A stretch of DNA of 64,000 bases from Plecoglossus altivelis. Lineage: Eukaryota; Chordata; Actinopteri; Osmeriformes; Plecoglossidae. The stretch is taken from positions 5,172,824-5,236,823 of the forward strand of contig BROE01000019.1 in NCBI GenBank assembly GCA_036571765.1, given 5' to 3'. Under the pieces are notes generated by a model that saw nothing but the letters and a program-made list of their open reading frames with translations, had not been told where the DNA came from and did no database searches. Positions 45,106-57,243 of this stretch are shown here, piece after piece. Each line of letters begins with the position of its first letter. Position 1 is the first letter of the stretch. The translations under genes and the position numbers were made by a program.

Positions 45106-48100
45106 ATCACGCATGACTCAGCGCATTCTTTTAAAAGCCCAGTCTATATTTATGATTGTTTGAAGAGCAAGAGGCTTACGAGGAGCTACCATTTAAAACC
45201 AAGGAAAACAACTGCACTTCTAGTGGTGAGGGCCTTTATTTTTATTTTAAGTTATATCCTGCCTCTGACCGGGCAGTTTCCCTGCAGCGTGATGTCAGGG
45301 CCTCTGCCTGTTTCCCAACACATCCACTTCTTACAGACCTTAAATCTGAGCGTAAAATTGTCGCACCACAAAACCTGTTTCATGTTTTCACAGAGCGGCC
45401 TCTTGCACTGTTTTATAGCCCACTGGGGCTTGTTCTCCACATATTCATCTGCAGCAGCGACCTTGAAGGAGTCAAACTTTCGAAATGTGGCACACGAGGA
45501 CTTGCCCAGCACAGCCACTGTTCATTATATTCCAACTATAGCATTAAATAGAACCTCCTTCAACATTTAACACTGCAGGAAGCGCGGGGATTTTTCCTCA
45601 CTGTTTGCCTGCTCCGAGTGTTGTTGAGAAACAAGTTGGCTCTTGATGTAACAAAAGAATAATGTGGTGGGTATATAGGACGAATGTCAAGCTCACCATG
45701 GAGTTGCGATCCATGCCTCTCTGACTCAATGCTTTTGATTTCTAATCAGAAACAGGAGGCCGCCCCTTGATATACTATTCTGTGTGCTTTAATGAGCTAT
45801 TCAACAACCACAGTGACAGCATGGAGGAAGGAAGAGAAGGAGTAGTAGGGGGAGGACAAGCGACGGGGCTGTGTGAAAAGAGGCTCTGGGACAGATGGGT
45901 GAAAGCAAGCTAAGAAACAAAGAGAGACCGAGGGAGAACGAGAAGAGTGGGAGAGAGGGGTTGGCAGGGGGGGGGGTCCAAGTGTCAAAGTCATTCATTG
46001 AAATGATCAATTCTATAAAGTGTGATGTGGTTTAGCAATGCGGTAAACAGTAAGTGGCTGCACCTAGCAGGGCAGTGAGTGTGCCCGAACAGCCATTGGC
46101 TGTATGGATTACATATGTGACTAATAATGTTCTGCCAGTTACTACTCAGTAACCACACTGCAGTAGCAAAGGACAAGAAAATATGTTTTCCAAGAACCCA
46201 GTGCACACAGGGTATAGTGCCTGATCTCCCACAATCACTCCTTCAAACATGGGGAACAGACTAACATTGCTTCGGGTGATGAAGATATGAATGCAATGTT
46301 TGTGATATCATTCGTTCTCAAAGGGTCCTATCAGGAACTTCTCCACCCATGCACACACACTGCTAGGCCTAAAGCCAGTCCAGTTTCAATGGAAAGAATT
46401 TTTAGCCATGGTGTTTTAGCTCATCTCGGTCCCCCAGTGTAAACATTGTGTCAGGACTGGAGATAAACATTTCCTGGTCTCTGGGTAACACTGTGTTTTG
46501 TTATGTGACCATCAAACCTACTTCTGCATTGGCTATCCTTCATTGGTTATACAAAAGGACCAGGGCTTTCGTTCGTGAATGTAGCTTTCGAAGCCATCAG
46601 AAAAATAGATGCATTTCCTTCATGTCGGAATGAGAAATCGCAAACTTCTGGAATGATTCAAACCTTATTGAATCATCCTTCATTGAATCCCCGAGTCATT
46701 TTTGGTTGAGGTCCATTCATCCTGTCTGATTTAACAGCTGAACAAATCCATCTCCTGTTCAGATGCTCCGACAAAGATAAAAGCTGAAAGGGGATCTGGA
46801 AAGCATCGAGAGTGTGGTTAGATGTGCTATCCCCTTTGCACGTTCCGCAGTGGAATTAATCAACAGCTTCAGATGGGAATGCTGCTTTTGCACTTGAAGT
46901 GGAGGCCTGTTGGTCCTTTGTGCTCCTGTACTGTAGCATGCTATCAGGTGGGCGCTGCTCCAGTTAAATACAGGAGCCATGTAGGCCTCTGGCTCTCTCT
47001 CTCTCTCTCTCTCTCACTCTCTCCCACACTCTCTCTCTCTCACTTGCTCTCTCTCATCTTAAACAGGTTAGATTCGTTTTGTCTCTCTCCGCTCTCAGCT
47101 GTATATGGTACCACCCCGCTGTGGGTGACAGCTGCAATTTGTGGGGCTGTCAGCCGGCCGGCTGTAAAACCCCTGGGTTAACTACTGTACACACTGACAC
47201 AGGGATGCATACGATCTGGTCACACTCATTACACAGCAGCAAAACACTTACACGATAAACAGCCATCATCTGTTAGAGACAGCGTAGAGGCGGGGAGGGG
47301 ATGACACAACTGTAGTAGTGTGACTGGTATGTCTTTGAAGATTGCTGCATGGGTTGCATACCATGCAAATAACTTGAGTGAACGTAACCCCGGCTGTGGT
47401 GAAATAGGACAAGGATCTCAAGGGCCACCTTGAGTGAGGACTCTGTCTCATCTTGTGTTTGTGTTGTGTTTCATTGGAGTGGATGTGTGTGCCTGTTCTG
47501 ACAGTTAGGAAGTGATTTGTTTGCGAAGGCTGCATGTTCTCAATGACCACTTGATCCTATGAATGTTTAGTTTGTTCCAGGGAGTGAGCCCCAGGTCTTA
47601 TTAAGATGGGATTGAGACAGACCCCCCCACCCCCACCCCCCCCACCCTATATGGACCCCACCCTCTCTCTGCTCCCTGGAGACAGAACAGACGCTAGAAA
47701 ACATGGCGAGAATGCCACCCCCTTTGCTTTCACGGGGACTGGTGGGGAGTTCTGCCCGTGAGGCTTTAGCCTGGCAGACTGGGCCGGTCTTTCACTGGTC
47801 CCACAGGCTCAGCAGTCACTGTGTCTTAGGAAGAACCACTTTGCAGGGTCGGTGCTGCTGGAACACAAGTCAGAGGAAATCGATTCAGAGCAGGCGTTTT
47901 TACCTCAGGTGGCCAAAGATGCAAGGGGAGGGGATCCTGAACTGGGCTGCTGAGAATGACTTACAGAATTGTAAGGCTGTGTTTACAGTTATGAGCAATA
48001 GAGTAAACCTCCACCTTCTTTAAACTGTTTACTTTATACTGGATATCAAACCAAACAGAGAGCTTGAGTGAAAGAGACATTCCAGCTCAGAGTTCTAACC

Positions 48101-48613
48101 CTTAGACAGCCAGACACAGTTTTATGGATGTTTTATGGTTCAACTGCCCTTGCTTCTTCTTTGTAAACAAAGCACTTCAAACGTAGGCAAAATGGACTGT
48201 TTTTGTAGAGATCTGCTTTAAATGACTTTCCCTTCTCTATTGTTATGATTAGTGCAGGATGAATCCCGCACTAAGTTTGGACGTTTTTCCTCTCTCTGAA
48301 AACAATGTCTGTTTACACTGTTTCACACCCACTGAAAGTGAAAAACAGCCAAAAAGTTTTTGGGGTCATTGTTGTCAGGGCGGTAAGTCAGCATTTTCAG
48401 GACATTCCTGTGGTCATTCTGAATGGACGGCCACCCTGGCTGAAGTCTGGCGGCTGGAAGCTGGAGGTTGTCGAGTCTGGTGCGGGGGGACGGGGGGGGG
48501 GGGTCAGGGCCGAGAGAGTGTCGATCGGAAGAGGAAACAGGAAGGCCCAGCTCAGATGCCTCAAACAGCAGGCTTGCAGTCAGCACACAGCCCTGGAGGT
48601 CCCCACTCACAAA

Positions 48614-48616
<3 letters not shown>

Positions 48617-48649
<33 letters not shown>
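48617..48649. repeat. (GA)n microsatellite
   Basis: About 16 GA units. Confidence 0.92.
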
Positions 48650-48650
<1 letters not shown>

Positions 48651-49760
48651 AGGCAGCATGTCTCTCTGTCTGCCTCCCCTTCCCTGCCCCACAGCCTCTT
48701 TCCTTCCCTGTTTTTCCCCTTTTCTCTCTTGTTCAGAAAACATGTTTCAGTGATTCCCATGGCAACAGCACAAGAAAGTGCCACCCGGATGGGCACAGTG
48801 ACAAACATGCCAACCGTGGGAGTGCAACCTCGGCCCGTTTGCTGTCGCTGGGAGAAAACGCCTGTTTTGTCAGCCACAACGCAAGCTGGGGGACACAGAA
48901 AGACAGGCCCTGTTCAAAGGCCACCCCTGATGCCCTCTCCGTGGACTCTATTGTGGATCTCAAAGGGAGTGGAAAGGATCCAGGGTCAATGTCACAGGAT
49001 CAATCATACTCATTTGGATGTTCAACCTTTTCAGCTTGACCCCGTTGTCTGGGGATTGGGCCAGGGGTTGGTTTTAGACAGGGCTACAGTCTTAATTCAA
49101 TCATCTGTGGGGTCACGGAAGGTCTAACTGTGAAAGGGTCTGCCTTCAATCCAACAAACTAGAGCGATCATCTGGAGCAAGTCTTTCTGTGTGACTTGGC
49201 CATCAGCTTCAGTATTCATACAGTGAGCCAAATCTTGAACCCCACACAAGTTTGAAATGTGTCCTGACTAGTCTTGCCTATGTAGTGGTAAGAGTCTGTC
49301 ACTCCGTTCAGAGTGTGTTAGTGTGTAGCAGTAATTTTACTGCATACTTTAAAATGACTCCTTACCCACTACTACTCCCACAGGCAACTGTGGACCACAG
49401 ACCTACAAGCAATAGATCTCTGACTTTACATGTAGAGCACACAGGCACACATGCACGCACACATTCTGTACAAAACACATCTCTTCTGGCAGGAGCTGGA
49501 GCACTCTGCAAATGACATGGCCAGGTTAATTATAGTTTCAGTTAATATGACATAATGGCCAAGTCATGACCAGATGTGCTGGGGTTTCCTGAATACCGCC
49601 TGGGTAAAACTGAGTCATTGAAACATACCGCTTGAAAGCATGAGGTCATTGTCAGCCAATGGCGGACGAGGGAGAGATGGAGGCCTGGGAGCTAGAGGCG
49701 TTGAGAAGCAGGATGATAAAAACATCAACTGTTTGATGCGCTAATCAGGGAGCGCCAGCA

Positions 49761-50040
49761 GAAGGGATGCTGGGTGATGGTGGAGGGTGTGGGGTAGAGG
49801 CGGGGATGCTGGGTGATGGTGGAGGGTGTGGGGTAGAGGAGGGGATGCTGGGTGATGGTGGAGGGTGTGGGGTAGTGGAGGAGATGCTGGGTGATGGTGG
49901 AGGGTGTGGGGTAGCGGAGGAGATGCTGGGTGATGGTGGAGGGTGTGGGGTAGAGGAGGGGATGCTGGGTGATGGTGGAGGGTGTGGGGTAGCGGAGGGG
50001 GTACTGGGTGGTGGTGGAGGGTGTGGGGTAGAGGCGGGGA
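49761..50040. repeat. 39-bp minisatellite, about seven copies
   Basis: The unit GATGCTGGGTGATGGTGG plus GGGTGTGGGGTAG recurs at exactly 39-bp intervals (49766, 49805, 49844, 49883, 49922, 49961, with a variant at 50000). Copies differ by single bases after GGGGTAG. Because 39 is a multiple of 3 the array is open in several frames on both strands, but neither end looks like a gene. Confidence 0.93.
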
Positions 50041-50461
50041 AGAAGAGGAAGGCTTGGTTTTATCTTCAAACAGGGACTCCACAGCATTGATGTCCTCTCA
50101 GGTTTGATATTCCTGAGCTTCTTATAAGGAACCAACTCTCTCTTTTCTCTCTGTCACACTACTTCTCTCCCTCTCTCTCTTTGTATCTGTCTGTCTGTCT
50201 CTCTCTCTTCCCACACACAAGCATGCCCACATACACACACAGGCAGGTAGAGTCCTCCCCTCTTGGCACAGGGCCTGGTGCTTGGAGGAAGCACACCTTC
50301 CACCTGTTCCTGCAGGTGTTCAGCATGCACACACCAGGTTCTCATCGGCGGCCTGGGCTTGGCTGCTTCTGACTCAAATATACACGATGACAGGCTCTTG
50401 TGCGTCGTGCATATATGCAATGAATCGACATCCTGAACAAGAGGGCATTGCTGAGACATAC

Positions 50462-50465
<4 letters not shown>

Positions 50466-50551
<86 letters not shown>
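50466..50551. repeat. Compound (CT)n(CA)n microsatellite
   Basis: About 22 CT units pass directly into about 20 CA units. Confidence 0.95.
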
Positions 50552-50554
<3 letters not shown>

Positions 50555-50800
50555 TTTCATTTGTAGAGTTTTTCATACAAAGAAAAGTGCAAATCAAATG
50601 AGTTGTCTTGCCAGTTAAAATGCTAGTAGTCTGGCCAGATGAAACAAGTCAATTATCTTTAGTAATGCACTTTACCGGTACAATGCCAAATGGCCAATTA
50701 CAATTTAGAGTTTAGATTCTTTTGTTTATAGGACAGTTGCACTTTGTTTAAACTGAGACCCCACTTCCTCTCTGAGTCAGAGAGAAGAAGTAGAGAGATG

Positions 50801-50873
<73 letters not shown>
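50801..50873. repeat. (AGAC)n microsatellite
   Basis: About 18 perfect AGAC tetramers, related to the GACA array in pdlim4 intron 1. Confidence 0.95.
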
Positions 50874-50875
<2 letters not shown>

Positions 50876-53800
50876 GTGAGAGCAAGACAGAGAAAGTGAA
50901 TGACAAAGAAGGAGAGAGAGCAGGAAGGAGGGAGGAAGACAGGACAGAGGAAAGCAGATCTGATTTAGATTAGGGATAAACTGAATAAAGTCAAGCTTTT
51001 TCCATTCAGCTTGATGTGGGGGGATGGGTAGACAGAAATAAATCATCCATGTTGTATATACGAAGGACAGCTGAACTTTCCTCATCCGTCTCTCCACAGG
51101 GATCCTCCAGGCCTCCGTCTGGAGGGAGATGGCTGCCCCTTGCTTGGCAGCACGGCCTGCTCTCTGGATCAGTCTGCTCCCTCACACAGGGAAGAAATGG
51201 AGCCTGAGGAACTTGGAACTCACTGAGTTTAGACTCACTGCTGATTAAAAAAAACCCTTCCACCGTTGCCAGGGCATCACACATCCAGCAGATACTGCTT
51301 GGAATAGAGGGCTGGCTGCTGGGGGAATGGGTGTGTGTGTTTAGAAGGTTGTGTGTTTCTGAGTCACAGTGGGGTTTTCACCCACAAACATCACACCTCA
51401 GCCGAGAGACACACGGTCAGGCCCAGAGGTCCAGGGAGAGAGGAGCTGATGCCAGTGAGAGCCTTGGCAACACAGCCACTTGTTTGCACTCCAAGAGCTT
51501 CCCTCAGACTCCATTGATTCAACCCAGCTGCCACACCTCCTGGACGCGAAGTCAGGGTTGGAGTTTGTTGGCAGTCTGGCGATACTGATCTATTTGAGGC
51601 GGATCTATTTCTGCTTTCAAGGAACCTCTCTTTTAGAGAGGTACTCCAGCTCCTCTGGTTCTCCATGATGTCATCAGGAGGTGGCTGAGCTGATTTGTGT
51701 TACTTACTCAAGCAGCAAGCCCTGGCTTCCCAGAATCCACCTCAGCGAACACGCATTTGAGTTCAGCTTTAATCAAGGTTCAGAAGGAGGAAACCACACC
51801 TCTTTGACTCTCATCCAGCCGATCTCAGCATCACAAACCTGACATCCATCTATTGGTCACCCGCATGACTCAGACCGCTCAATAGAAGGCCTGAATACAA
51901 TCCTGATTTGCTGTCATTCCTGGGTTTCTCCTGGCAGATCCATCTCCCCATCCCTCCCTCTGTTCTCCACCTCCCTCCCTAGTATCCAGGAACTGTGTCT
52001 GCTTGGCCCTAAGACACCTGGCTCCCCCCTAGTACTCCTCTGCCAGTATTCTGCCTGGAGGACTTCCATTTGTTTATCGGTTCATCCATTCCTGCTCTTC
52101 CCTAAGGTAAAACGTCTATACCTATTCTATTGTCTGCGTGACCTTTGAACTTGGGAACTGGGCTTTGTTCCTGATAACAGCCTTCTTTGTCTGCATGGCC
52201 CTGAGAAGCTAAGAGTCTGCTGGCCGCTGGCCACTACACAGGGCCACATCCACATCACTACCCCTGGACCTTGACCTCTTTATCCACTCATAGCCAATGA
52301 GACAGAGCCTAAACAAATAAGATGTTCAGGAGGAAGGGAGGGGGGCAGGCCGGGTGGGGGAACAGCAATAATTGGTGGAGGGTTGTCTGATAAGGAAGAA
52401 ATACAGCAGGAAGGGGCTCCCGACATGACCTTGGCATGGAACACTGGCATTGTTGACTTCAGTCGACATTCCCCTTGGTAACCTGCTGACCAATCACTGT
52501 CCTCCCATCAGCAGACAGGGAAAATGAGCTCAGTACAGCAGATGTCCCAGAGCTCCAGCTGATCCAGTGCAGATCCGCTCATCCTTCACAATCACCACGC
52601 TCCATATGGACTTTTGTTTACTTATCAGGCATTTAAATAAGAGAACCCTTAGCAACTCGAGTTATTTCCAAGTCAAATGACTTAATAGCGACACTTTTGC
52701 ATTGAAACCCATAAAATATCCTTTATCTCCAAACAAAGCCAATGTCATACTATCGCAGCACCTGGGTTACACTGTGGCCGGGAGAATGTGGCTTTGTGCA
52801 TTAGCTCTCCTATCATGTTCCACTTTCTCATCTGGACAGCCGCCAGAGCCATATTGCTGTTGGTGCTGCGGCCTGTGGGGAGCGGAGTGAAGCGGAGTGA
52901 AGCGTCCGCCAGCAGACAGGGAGGACAAAGCTAAATGGAGTCATTCCCCTGAAACAGAGGCCAACTCATTTGACTGTTGGAGTTGTAACCCAATTACTCC
53001 CAGGCCACATGTTCTCAGAGCAGGGGCGTTGCACAGGGAAAGCCCTCTTCAGTTTCTCCAACAGTCGGTCATAAAAAAAATGGAAAAAAGGGGTAGTAAG
53101 TGCTATTCCATCCAGTTCACTACTAGTGCTACCTCCCAACGTACAGTAGGAACCATGAGGAGAGAGACCACGCAGTTTACTGAGCCTTCAGCTGAACTCA
53201 GGATCAAATAAGAATCCTCTTGTGGATGTAGAGAACTACTTTTCAAGGCAGATCCAAGTCACTGCCGTGCTTGACACAGAGAAGCGTTTCCTACGATGCG
53301 AGATAGGGAGGCAAGTGAAAGGAGAGAGCGCTGTGGTTTGGGTGAGTCCGATGAGGAGGAATTAATGATGTGAGGCTGACTTGACGGCACACAGAGCTGC
53401 TGCCTCTGATCACCACCATCTCCACATGCACACATATACTGTGTGCCTCTCTCCCTTCCCCCCCCCCTCTCTCTCTCTGTCTCTTTCTCTACCTCACTTA
53501 GTTCTTTCTCCCTACCTTAATTTTTTTCAACTCACACCCTCTTTTTTCGACTTTCATTGTTACGTAAAAGCATTTCAGGTAAATACAGTTAATTTATAAA
53601 AACAATACGAATTATTCAATAATACTATGCCTGCTTATTACTTTCTGAACAACCTTTAAAATAATTCCCATTGTTAATGTAGTAACAAGCACAAGGAGAA
53701 ACCATAGCGTAGACGTTATGAACATTATAATATCTTCATTATTGCAATTCGAAGTGAAGCAACGGTAATGTTAGTGCCAAGCTACCATTTACACACTATA

Positions 53801-55266
53801 TTCCAGGATAAGTAATTATGCAACACTACGATGCAGAATGTGGTTCATGATCGCTACCTGGTGGACATTATATAATCCTGCTTGGTTGTGAAGGAAGCGC
53901 CAATCTGTCGATGTTAGTGGTTGCCGCTGTCCGAGGACAGAAATCCAATCCTAGACCTTCAATTGTTTATTGTCGGAATGAGAACCGAATTCTACGTTTT
54001 GTTTGGTAAGTGGGACTCTTGAATCGCACACAGTCCTTCATGCATCTCTGCCATCGCACTCAACTTCAGAATATATTGTAGCACTACCTTGCCACTAGGG
54101 GGAACCCGTCCTCAATGTATTCCCTGCATGGCCACAATATTCCAACATTATATCCCTTAATATTTGTTAGTTTTTGGATTTTAGACGATCAGATTGAAAG
54201 AATATACATACAAAGCTAAGCATAAGCAAGTACAAAACCATGTACACACACTCACACCCAAATACAATAAGTTCATAATGACAGTGCTTTTTTTTCCTTC
54301 TCTGCAAAGCATCCCTTTCTAAGCGTCGGCCACACATCCTGACGAGAAGTGATGCTGTAATGCCTGCTCTGGGGAGCTCCAGAGAGCTTAGACCCTCAGA
54401 CGACACGCTGCACTCACGAGAAGGAGGAGACTGATAATAGCGTTCTTGATGATGATGATGAACTGAACATGAGGAGCAGGGCTTGAAGAACGACCCGTAT
54501 TAGTGCTGCTGCAGCAGTTTTTTCTCCTGTGTGCTGCAGTATGTGCCTTCATTCCACAGCGTCCGGCACGCTACGATATACGTGGCTTATTTTCTGGTGG
54601 AGAATTGGCTCGATATCGTCTGAAAGTACATTTGTGTCCCTGGAGATGTGCCAAGCTCTGGTCTATAGTACAATGAATGTCTCCAATGAAAACAATGACA
54701 AGTTGTATTCTGAATAGCATCAATCTATCCCACTCTGATTAGGCACATGGTGTTCCTTCCAAGATGCCTCCTGAGCATTTTGTCTGTGATCTCATAAAGT
54801 TAAACCAACCAAAACGTAATTGTCTTCCTGCAGGCCAAAATACTCATGCCTGCCAAGAGTCGAAAATATCCCTGTATTTTACTAGTATTAAATGTATTGA
54901 ACTCATTCAATGTCCTAATGCACAGGATCATCCATCAAAACACTGTTTTAAATGTCAGTGCTGTTTAGACAGGTACGGTGTGTGATCCAAGTGTAACACG
55001 CAGTGTAATACTACATGTCATGTATTGTATGTCCCAACCCACTAAGCTAAAGGCTTAGTGACCACTGGCCAGCCGTCCGTCGCTTGGTGTCTAAGTCCTT
55101 CTGACCACAGGTACTTCCCTTAACACCCAGGCCCTCCCTCAGGGGCTGTGTGCCTGATCCATCACAAAAAATATCATGGAGGAAAGGCTGTGTGTGTGCA
55201 GTAGGAGGTCAGACAAACTCAACTCAAAGGAGCAGGTTGACAGGTGAACAGTTTCCATACAAAGGG

Positions 55267-55272
55267 TTTATT
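55267..55272 (-). terminator. Candidate fgf13 polyadenylation signal
   Basis: TTTATT on the plus strand reads AATAAA on the minus strand, 1.1 kb downstream of the fgf13 stop codon. It would give a 3'UTR of about 1.1 kb. Other signals further left cannot be excluded. Confidence 0.4.
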
Positions 55273-56374
55273 TAGCATATCTCTCATGTATACATTGGCT
55301 ATCAAAGGTTTGTGTGGGGAGGGGTGGCGGGGGGCAGAGTGGAGGGGGGGCTGTGCTCGGATGCCCCCCCTCAAGTCTGCTCCTGCATCTCTAGGAGGAA
55401 GAACAGAGGGAGAAATACACTCTCACTGTCACACTGCCCTACATTCCTTTACCGGGGGTGGGGGGGTCAGAGGGGTGCGTGTGCGGGGAGGGCGCGGTGG
55501 GCAGGGTGGGGTGGGGTGGGGAGGCAGGGTGGGGAGGGGAGGCAAGGTGGGCAGGGTGGGGAGGGGATAGGAGGGGTGTACCGGTACTTATGATAAACCT
55601 GGCTTGCACACCAATAAAGACAATGACTGAACACTTGTGTACATGCATGCATTGGATCTGTTAACTGTAAGCCTGAGGGACTAAATCACATGTAGATCTG
55701 TGTGTGTGTTGGTGTGTGTTCAGAAGTAAGCAATTTCATCATGGGAGCGTAGATGTACTGCAGCCTCACAGTAAAACAAATGAATGACTGGTTTTGATAC
55801 TAAATTGTCCATTCTACCTAAAAAAGGAGAAAAAATCACTTTCTGTCATCTCTCCCTACCATACTTGCGCTTTCCTATTTCTTCCTTTTGAAAAAACCAT
55901 TGAGGGAAAACACATTCAGTCTTTGGTACACAGGAACGCTAATTTCATTGGCTGTGCAGAAAGCTCCTTAGGAATGTCAGACGGGAGATCTGATTGGTTG
56001 TAAATAGTGTACCTGGGAGGGTGTCACTCAGTCACTCATCCTCTCATGGCTAATCAACAATCACAGTTTAAACACATAGCATGCCCTTTCAATGTGTGTA
56101 TGTGTGTGCTTGTTTGTGTCTGCGTATGCTTGTGCTAATGTGTATGTCTGTATGTGCGTGTATTTGTGTGTGTGTGTGTGTGTGTGCGTGTGTGTGACCA
56201 CCGTCTCTGTCTCTGGTGGAGGCCGGGAGAGAGACGCTTCGGGAGGGGGCGTGGGGAGAGTGGACAGTATTTACATCAGAGTCACAGTGGTGTCAGTAAA
56301 GACCAGGCTTCTCCTCTGCCCCACACACGACCCACGTGTGTGTGAGTGTGTGTGCGCGCGAGCACGTCTGGAGG

Positions 56375-56917
56375 TTATGTGGACTCGGGGTCTGGAGTCT
56401 TGCCTCCTCCGTTGAGCATGGCGGACGCACTGCGGCTCTTGGTGGGCGTCCCGCTGCCGGAGCGGGAGAACTCCGTCAGGTCATGGAGGGACGGCTCCCG
56501 GTACATGGCCACTGCAAACAGACAGACAGACAGACAGGCACACAGGCAGGTAAAAAGACAAAGACAGACAGAAAGATGAGACTGCATTAAAAGCCAGGAC
56601 AATAAAGCCAGAACTAGACCACATACATGTACTGTGGCCTTCAAGGACAAGTCTAACTGGACCTGTTAAGATGCACCGCTCACCTTTGAGTGGTTTAGGG
56701 ATGAAGTGGGCGGCGGCCTTGTTCTTCTTGACGTGATTCCCCTTCATAACCACGCCCTCCTTGTTGAGGCCCAGGTACCAGGCCCTCCCACTCTGCTGCT
56801 GTCTGTACTGCATGGAGGAGTAAGTCACGTAGTAGTTCTCAAACACAGACTCCTTAAACTTACACTCTGGCGTGAAGTGCTCCTAGGACACCGGGAGGGA
56901 AAGAGAAATATAGAGAA

Positions 56918-56956
<39 letters not shown>

Positions 56957-57208
56957 GAGAGAGAGAGAGAGAGAGAGAGGGGGAGGGGGAGAGAGAGAGA
57001 GAGAAAAGAACATTAATTGAGGCAACAGACGGAGAGAGAGAAGTATTTGACAGAGTGATAAGGACAGGGAGAAAATGATGGCGATGCGTTCCCCCTGTTG
57101 GATGTTTGAAATGTATACCAGTGGTCCAATTTGATCCCTACATCCACACATCACCCTGACACATCACAGGATGGGACATGTGGATCTCTCCTACACACAC
57201 ACACATGC

Positions 57209-57243
<35 letters not shown>

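Larger units (their letters stand above)
45106..55250. other. Intergenic region between the 3' ends of pdlim4 and fgf13
   Basis: About 10 kb between convergent genes. It contains (CT)n at 46990-47045, (GA)n at 48617-48649, the 39-bp minisatellite at 49761-50040, a compound (CT)n(CA)n at 50466-50551 and (AGAC)n at 50801-50873. CTCF-like motifs occur at 53854-53864 and 54092-54103. Long ORFs around 48.3-49.1 kb overlap in several frames and look random. No gene is recognised. Confidence 0.7.

Noticed and set aside
48259..49127. Several overlapping ORFs of 160-244 codons on both strands in the intergenic region
   Set aside because: Three plus frames and one minus frame are open over the same DNA, helped by a (GA)n array. 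There are no splice signals and no recognisable domain.
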